DNA of 64,000 nucleotides from Davidsoniella eucalypti. Taxonomy: Eukaryota > Ascomycota > Sordariomycetes > Microascales > Ceratocystidaceae. The stretch lies in the NCBI GenBank assembly GCA_004009845.1, contig RMBW01000052.1, positions 1 to 64,000 on the forward strand, written 5' to 3'. The position numbers and the translations under genes were made by a program. Positions 58,844-64,000 of this stretch are shown piece by piece. The notes beneath the pieces are model-generated. The model searched no databases and was not told the origin of the DNA. It saw only the letters and a list, made by a program, of their open reading frames with translations. The first letter of the stretch is position 1. Each line of letters begins with the position of its first letter.

Positions 58844-60544
58844 TCAAGCCACAAGACTTAGTATATCGAGTCCGTCATTTAGTTCTTTCTTTCCAGGCAT
58901 TCTGCCTACACGCATGAGTTCAGCCGCCTGAACCATCACCGGGTCTGTTCCCATCGTTGCAACAGCGACCACGACGTCTCCCTTTGTGTAGAACGCCGAA
59001 AACTTTCCATCTGACGGCTCGCCATGGATTACGATGTCGTCAAAGCCAGCCGCTGTATTTCCGCAGTAGCGTAATTGCGCTGCGAGAGCTGACCAGAAAA
59101 TGGGGATGAACAGCTGCGGTACTGCGTTGGCATCGACGATGTGAGCGGCAGCAGTCCGGCCCGAATTTTGAGCCACATTCCAGTGCTCGATACGCGTGGG
59201 GGCGCCGGTTCCGCCGGGGCCGGTGTAGGGATATTTGGAAATATCACCGATGGCGTATATATCTGGGATGCCAACGACGTTGAATGAGGCATCGGTGACT
59301 AGGGACCCGTCCCTTTCAAGGCTGAAGGCACTGTTGTTCTGGAGGAAGGCGGTTGCTGGCTTGACGCCAACGCCGAGAATCACCAGATCAGCCTCGATAA
59401 TCGTGCCATCGCCGAGTTCCACGGCGCCTACGACCGAAGCATCGGACTTGGAAGGAATCGCCTGCTTGGTGGATGCCCCGAGGTAGAATTTGATGCCTTT
59501 GGCCTCCAGGCCCTTCTTGATGCCCGCGCCGATACTTTCACCGAGAACATGACCCAGAGGTGTCTTTTCACGTCCAATGACAGAAACTGTGTTGTCACTG
59601 GCTACCGCGTTAGCTACCTCAAGTCCGATGAAGGAAGATCCAACTACCACAATATTCTTTCCTTTGCTCCCAATGGCGGCGCTAATGGCGGCAGCATCAT
59701 GCGAAGTCCGCAGTGTGAAGACATTTCCTAGGTCTCCTTGCAGACCAGGTACAGGAAGCTTATTGGCAGTACCGCCTGTAGCTAGGACAAGCTTAGAATA
59801 GCCTAGCTTCTTGCCTGCTTTGGTGTCGACGGATTTGGCGGTAACATCTACAGCTACAACTTCGTCATAGAGGAACTCCACAGATCCCTCATCAAACCAT
59901 TCTTTGGGTCTCAAAGCCAGCTTCGCGGGGTCACCAATCAGAGCTTTAGACAACTTTGGGCGATCGATGGGTAGATATGCCTCCGCTGATAAAACAGTGA
60001 TCTTGCCTTCATAGCCTTTGAGCCGTAGGCCTTCGACGAGACCGATAGTTGCACTACCGCCACCGATCACCAAGATTCCAGCATCCGTGGTCTTAACGGC
60101 CTGACACTGGAAACGAGGCTTACGGCGTCCCGATTTGAGAACAGCAGGCTCTCCTGTCACGTATACACCTCCATTGCGCTCAGTAACTTTGAACTTCGGA
60201 AGGGCGTCGAGGCCGGGCGAGTCTTCGATATCACCAGTCTTGGCGCTGAAACAAGCTATATGAACAAACGGCACACATTAGATTGAATGACTTGGTACAA
60301 CATGAGATCAGGAAAGAGACTTACCTCCGTGCCATGGACAAGTGACTCGTCCGTCCTTGGAAACAATGCCTTTGATGAGAGGTGCACCATAATGTGTGCA
60401 TTTTGGACCAAGAGCTTGAACGCCATCATCAGTCTTGACAATGAGAACCCTGGCACCTTCTAGGCCCTCGATTTCGGCCTCAACCTTATCCCCAGAGTCT
60501 CGTGGCAGAGCCGTCAGACCTTTAAGCTTGTATTCTGAAGCCAT
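58844..60544 (-). CDS. Rieske [2Fe-2S] / FAD-dependent oxidoreductase, AIF-like (AIFM3 type)
   Basis: Two exons: 60325-60544 and 58844-60255 (69-nt intron) join inside the Rieske motif and give 543 aa. Residues 1-110 are a Rieske domain with both ligand pairs, C49-T-H51 and C69-P-W-H72 (the latter completed as CPWHGACF across the splice). Residues about 130-440 are a pyridine-nucleotide-disulphide oxidoreductase: FAD site ILVIGGGSATIG, ATGGTANKLPVPG, NAD(P) site NIVVVGSSFIGLEVA, and the second FAD contact IYAIGDISKYP. A reductase C-terminal domain follows (IFWSALAAQLRYCG, GDVVVAVATMG). Such proteins pass electrons from NAD(P)H through FAD to the iron-sulphur centre; in animals AIFM3 is mitochondrial and pro-apoptotic, while fungal copies are less defined. 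No mitochondrial presequence is evident at residues 1-20, so a cytosolic location is possible. Confidence 0.92.
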
Positions 60545-61496
60545 GGTGGATAAATGATGATATCGGAGATGATGTGAACGATGTTGGAAGCGATGATTTC
60601 GATGATATGTAAGGCGTAAGAAAGAAAATGATGAAGAAGAGAAGAAAGATGGATATTGAAGAACGGGAAGTTGGCTATTGGCTGATGAAAGAAGAGGGGA
60701 AGTTTGTTCTTTAGATATATACAAAGGTACTTGAGGGCAATATCTGTTTCTGCAGTGCAACTGCCGCGCGGGAAGCAGATATGACGGCCCAACCAAGTAT
60801 CGGAAGTTCTTGGACATATCGACAAGATGGGTATGAAGGAACAGACAAAAGTGGCGGAGAATCAAGCTTTGCCAAGACTTTGATCAGGTGTCAAGTCCGG
60901 TCCCTACTTTAATATAAAGCAATATCGCTCCATGAGGTAAAGTTGCTTGGCTGAGGTTTCCAGAATAGCACATTCTGATCAAGTCAGATTTCGATGGAGT
61001 GGTACTGTTATCACTTCTTGACTATAATATCGACATATCACCTCGAAAAACATGTACTAGGTGCATGAAAGTATACACACACATATATATACGGCTGATT
61101 ATGTACCATTGGCTATTCGATACAATTATGTGGTATCATGATAATCACTGTCGTCACTTCTCAATTAATGAAGTTGCGGACTTTTAAGTGGGGTTCAATT
61201 CTTTTTATTATTAAGAACATCTTCTAATTGGATGAATTGTCTCCACCTCAACTCAACCTGTACCTGTTACTTTTGGGGAAAGAATCTACATAAAGATATG
61301 TACATATGTACGATATGCATTCTACAACTATGTGCGAGAAAAGGGACCGTAGCATAGACGTACATATGATGATATATATAAACCGTGGAAAGACGCTTCG
61401 TCGGTATCAATCATGGCAGTTGTAAATGGGTTGCCCTCTCTTGACACTCTAGAGGAATCGACGAATGACTTCCGTCGTGACTGCCATCATTGGCTG
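60545..61496. promoter_or_regulatory. Rieske oxidoreductase promoter and 3' flank of the repeat-protein gene
   Basis: Left end: leader and promoter of the oxidoreductase, with TGATG-rich short repeats at 60550-60650. Right end: 3' UTR of the repeat-protein gene. The palindrome-containing 14-mer ATGTACATATGTAC lies at 61298-61311. No coding frame. Confidence 0.4.
61300..61311. repeat. 12-bp palindrome GTACATATGTAC, copy 2
   Basis: Second copy of the perfect palindrome seen at 30694-30705, again preceded by AT, here 3' of the repeat-protein gene. Confidence 0.3.
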
Positions 61497-63700
61497 TTAT
61501 TTTGAAGCCGAAGCGGTGGTAGTCGATGATTTTGTCGTTCGTGGTGTTTCTACTGGTCGGGGCTTTTTAGAACGTCCTCGCTTTTTAGGGGGCTGCCTTG
61601 AAGGCTCAGGTGCCTGAGTTTCCTGGGGTTTTTCTTTCGATACTTTTTCTTTCAATGGCGTTTTTGCTTTTCGGGGAAGTCTGACCTTTGCTGGCTTGTT
61701 GGGCGGAGGATTTTCTACCTCGATATCTTTTCGAGGTTGAGGTGGTTCTGGAGTGGGTAGTTTTGTGGTAGGTGGTGTTGGTTGCAGATTACTCTTGTCT
61801 GGAATCTGGGCTTCAGCAAGAGTCTCTCCTGGTGATCCCGCGACAATCTGAGATGCTGACATCGCTGGGAGTGGTGGTTGTGTTGTCCGGCATCTACTAT
61901 GCGATTGCGCTTGAAGAGCCTGATGTACAGCCTGAGAAGTTCGAATTTCTTGAACATGATCATCCAATGATTTCTTTACAACCTGAGGAAGTCTAGCGAC
62001 TGCTGCTGCCATCATCTCCGGCGTTCTTTCTACCACACGAACTGTTTGAAGTTGAGGTGGTGTTCGTTTCCGCGGCGGATTGTCTGTACGCTGACTCTTT
62101 GCTGTAGTTACTTGAGGAGTCCCTTCTGGCGATCCCGCGACAATCTGAGATGCTAGTATCGTTGGGAATAGTGGTTGTGCCACCCGGCGTCTACTACGCC
62201 ATTGCTTTTGAAGAGGCTGATATATAGACTGAGATGCTTGAATTCCTTGAACATGATCATCCAATGATCTTTTCACAATCTGGGGCAGTCTGGCGACCGC
62301 TGCTGCCATTGTCCCCGGTGTTCTCTCTACCGTATCAACATTTTGAGGTTGAGGTGGCCCCGGAGTGAGAGGTAGTGTAGTGGTAGGTGGCATGAATAGT
62401 ATTGGCACTACTACTGGTCGGCGTTTGCCAGTACGTCCTCGCCTTGTAAGAGGCAAAATGATAGGATGGGGAGCTTGTATTCCCTGAACATTAGCATATA
62501 ATGATCTTCTTACAATTGGGGGAAGTCTGGCGACCGCTGCTGCCATTGTTTCTCGTGTTGTATCAATCTCGCTACCTCTTGGAAGCTGAAGTGGCCCGGG
62601 AGTGGGGAGTGATATATTGGTAACTACTGCTGGTTCCAGCCAGCTGTTTACTGTGCACTGCCTAGCTAGTACTAGTTTTAGACGACTATTGTCTGTACAC
62701 CGATTCGTTGTGGGAGTGGGAAGTGGTGCTTTGGTAGGTGGTGTTGGATCCGGCCGGCTATCTTCCGTACGCTGCTTCTTTGCGGGTATGGAAAGTGTTG
62801 TATTGGAGGCTGACACTGGTTCTAGCCGGCTATTTTCTGTGAGCTGTCTCTTTGCGGGAGTCTGGGTTCTATGGAGAGTCTCCTCTAGGGATTTTCTCAC
62901 AATCTGAGGAAGGTTAGCCATCGCAGCTGCAGTTATTGCCGTCCTTCGTGCTGGCCGGCCACTGCTTGAAGGTTGGGGCCTTATTAGAGTAAACGATGCC
63001 GATGGTGACTGTTGTGGTGTAGGATGATATCCAGTACGCTCCCGATTTGCCGAAGACAAGGGTGAATTGTCGGCACATTGAGCTTTATTAATGCTTTCGA
63101 GGTATATACTTTTGACGCTTTCCGGAAGGCTATCGATCGCTTGCTGCGAGAGCTGGTGTCCGTCCTTGCATGCATTTTCGGCAGTTTGAGTTCCATGGAC
63201 GATTTCGAGATATATCTTTTTGGCATGCTCAGGAAGGTTGTCGATCGCTTGCTGTGAAAGCTGAGGCTTTGGATATTGTCCGTCCTTACGCAAATTCTCA
63301 CAAGTTTGGGTTCTCTTAAGACTTTCGAGATATATCTTCCTGACACTCTCAGGAAGATTATCAATCGCTTGTTGCGAGAGCTGAGGCTTTGGAACTTGAC
63401 CGCCTTTACGTGAATTCTCGGCAATTTGAATTCTCCGAAGGCTTTCGAGATATATCTTTTTAACACTCTCAGGAAGGCCGTCAATCGCTTGCTGCGAGAG
63501 TCGAGGCTTTGGAGATTGCCTGTCACTTTGTGATTTCTCGACAGCTTGGACTCTATGGGAGCTTTCGAGATATATCTTTTTGACACTCTCAGGTAGGCTA
63601 TCAACCGCTTGCTGTGAGAGCCGAGATTTCGTAGATTGTCTGCCCCTACATCTAAAGTTAACGATGAGTTACCATATCGCAATTCATACATAACTTACAT
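61497..63700 (-). CDS. Internal-repeat protein with basic C-terminus (unrecognised)
   Basis: Best model: exon 1 supplies AT at 63699-63700, a 53-nt intron (GTAAGT...GATGTAG) follows, and exon 2 runs 63645-61497, giving 716 aa starting MGRQSTKSRL. Residues 10-205 are five tandem units, four of 40 and one of 36 residues, each with [RQ]LSQQA[IV]D.LPESVKKIYLES. Residues about 250-600 hold four related units, (M)AAAVARLPQIVK[KR]SLDDHVQ. Both motifs share a helix pattern A..LP..V[KR]...L, so one ancestral unit may have built the chain. The linkers are Pro/Thr-rich and basic; AT-hook-like KKRGRSKKPRP ends the protein with a Ser/Thr tail. No signal peptide. A DNA-associated or scaffold role is possible but unsupported by a known family. 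The ATG split is unverified: the first AG (TTTAG, 63652) would put exon 2 out of frame, while the second AG restores ATG. Alternative: the true start lies further upstream. Confidence 0.6.
61825..62320 (-). repeat. Long-period (about 294-300 nt) repeat in the repeat-protein gene
   Basis: Segments ending at about 62015 and 62309 are clearly similar at the DNA level over some 190 bp (both contain ttgaacatgatcatccaatg and tgctgctgcca), and code for successive MAAAVARLPQ units with QIVAGSP. More diverged units extend to about 62960. Confidence 0.75.
63033..63620 (-). repeat. Tandem minisatellite coding for 40-residue units (five copies)
   Basis: Four 120-nt units and one 108-nt unit in head-to-tail order within the repeat-protein gene; the segment tcaatcgcttgctgcgagag recurs at 63481, 63361 and, with changes, 63601, 63241 and about 63133. 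Lengths are multiples of three, so a second frame stays open across the array too. Confidence 0.9.
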
Positions 63701-64000
63701 TGTTTTTGAACTTCAAAACTTCAAGGTAATAAGAGGCTCGCTCTAGCCAATCAAAGGCTTCGAATGTTAAAGCGATTAGGAGAGCAGATAAGAGGGTAAG
63801 TTGAGAAAGGACGAATAAAAATTAACGAAAAGAGGATATGCCTGGCTAATTCGAGTTTATGGCCAATCAGAAAGTTAGAAGAGGGAGGGTTCTCCACTCT
63901 TTTAGCCAACCAATTAAAAGACCGGCCTCTGACCCACTCAAAACCCTAGGCAGACTATCAAGGTTTTGTATTAGAAGTTAGACTTTTTCTCTTGGAGCTT
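63701..64000. promoter_or_regulatory. Promoter of the repeat-protein gene with CCAAT boxes
   Basis: On the coding (minus) strand three ATTGG/inverted CCAAT motifs occur (plus-strand ccaat at about 63748-63752, 63863-63867 and 63909-63913), and CCCTAGG/AACCCTAGG near 63943. A CCAAT cluster is typical of HAP-complex regulated fungal promoters; regulation here is inference. The window ends without another gene start. Confidence 0.45.

Noticed and set aside
62984..63691. 235-codon frame on the same strand as the repeat gene with ATG (MYELRYGNSS...)
   Set aside because: It stays open only because the repeats are multiples of three. The LSQQAIDxLPESVKKIYLES frame continues for another 500 codons and shows unit conservation, so this is an alternate-frame shadow, though it does own an unspliced ATG.
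63700..63810. Hydrophobic plus Trp-containing frame (FEAFDWLERASYYLEVLKFKNN) as first exon of the repeat gene
   Set aside because: The frame has no ATG before an upstream stop, and joining it to the next exon breaks phase; CCAAT motifs in it suggest promoter.

Overview
The window is nuclear DNA of a filamentous ascomycete (Pezizomycotina-type). The evidence is short GT..AG introns, mostly 53-90 nt with GTAAGT-like donors; ascomycete-type GCN1, SHMT, TAF8, eL18, eL19 and CSC1-like proteins; a Rieske/AIF-type oxidoreductase; and a BIM1-like surface protein. About fourteen genes in 64 kb, separated by gaps of up to 5.7 kb, is sparse and would fit an early-diverging lineage such as Pezizomycetes, but the lineage cannot be fixed from the sequence alone. 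No tRNA, rRNA, intact transposon, CRISPR or viral sequence was recognised.

Layout. 0-6 kb: the 3' end of a Lys/Ala-rich gene (+), mitochondrial rRNA methyltransferase MRM2 (+), ribosomal protein eL18 (-) and TFIID subunit TAF8 (-). 6-10 kb: a gene-poor gap with a telomere-like motif cluster, a diverged direct repeat spaced exactly 1 kb and broken ORFs. 10-20 kb: a 1064-aa fusion of an isochorismatase-like domain with an AlkB-type dioxygenase (+), mitochondrial serine hydroxymethyltransferase (-), a small beta-trefoil-like protein (+) and ribosomal protein eL19 (-). 20-29 kb: the 2672-aa translational regulator GCN1 (-). 31-34 kb: an orphan 230-aa protein (+) and a broken BIM1-like copper-protein gene (-). 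37-41 kb: a CSC1/OSCA-type channel (-). 41-46.6 kb: gene-poor, with a run of 30 G. 46.6-54 kb: a polytopic membrane protein (-) and a coiled-coil cytoskeleton-like protein (-). 54-58.8 kb: gene-poor. 58.8-63.7 kb: a Rieske/FAD oxidoreductase (-) and a protein built of two families of internal repeats (-).

The genes do not form a cluster with a shared pathway. Several are general translation and growth functions (eL18, eL19, GCN1, MRM2, SHMT, TAF8). The observations most worth following are: the isochorismatase-like domain that lacks its catalytic cysteine yet is fused to an apparently intact AlkB domain; the tandem-repeat protein at 61.5-63.7 kb; introns that split the ATG of eL19 and, by my model, of the repeat gene; and the BIM1-like locus that carries two frame lesions. 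All splice models are read by eye from consensus sites and phase; none was checked against transcripts.
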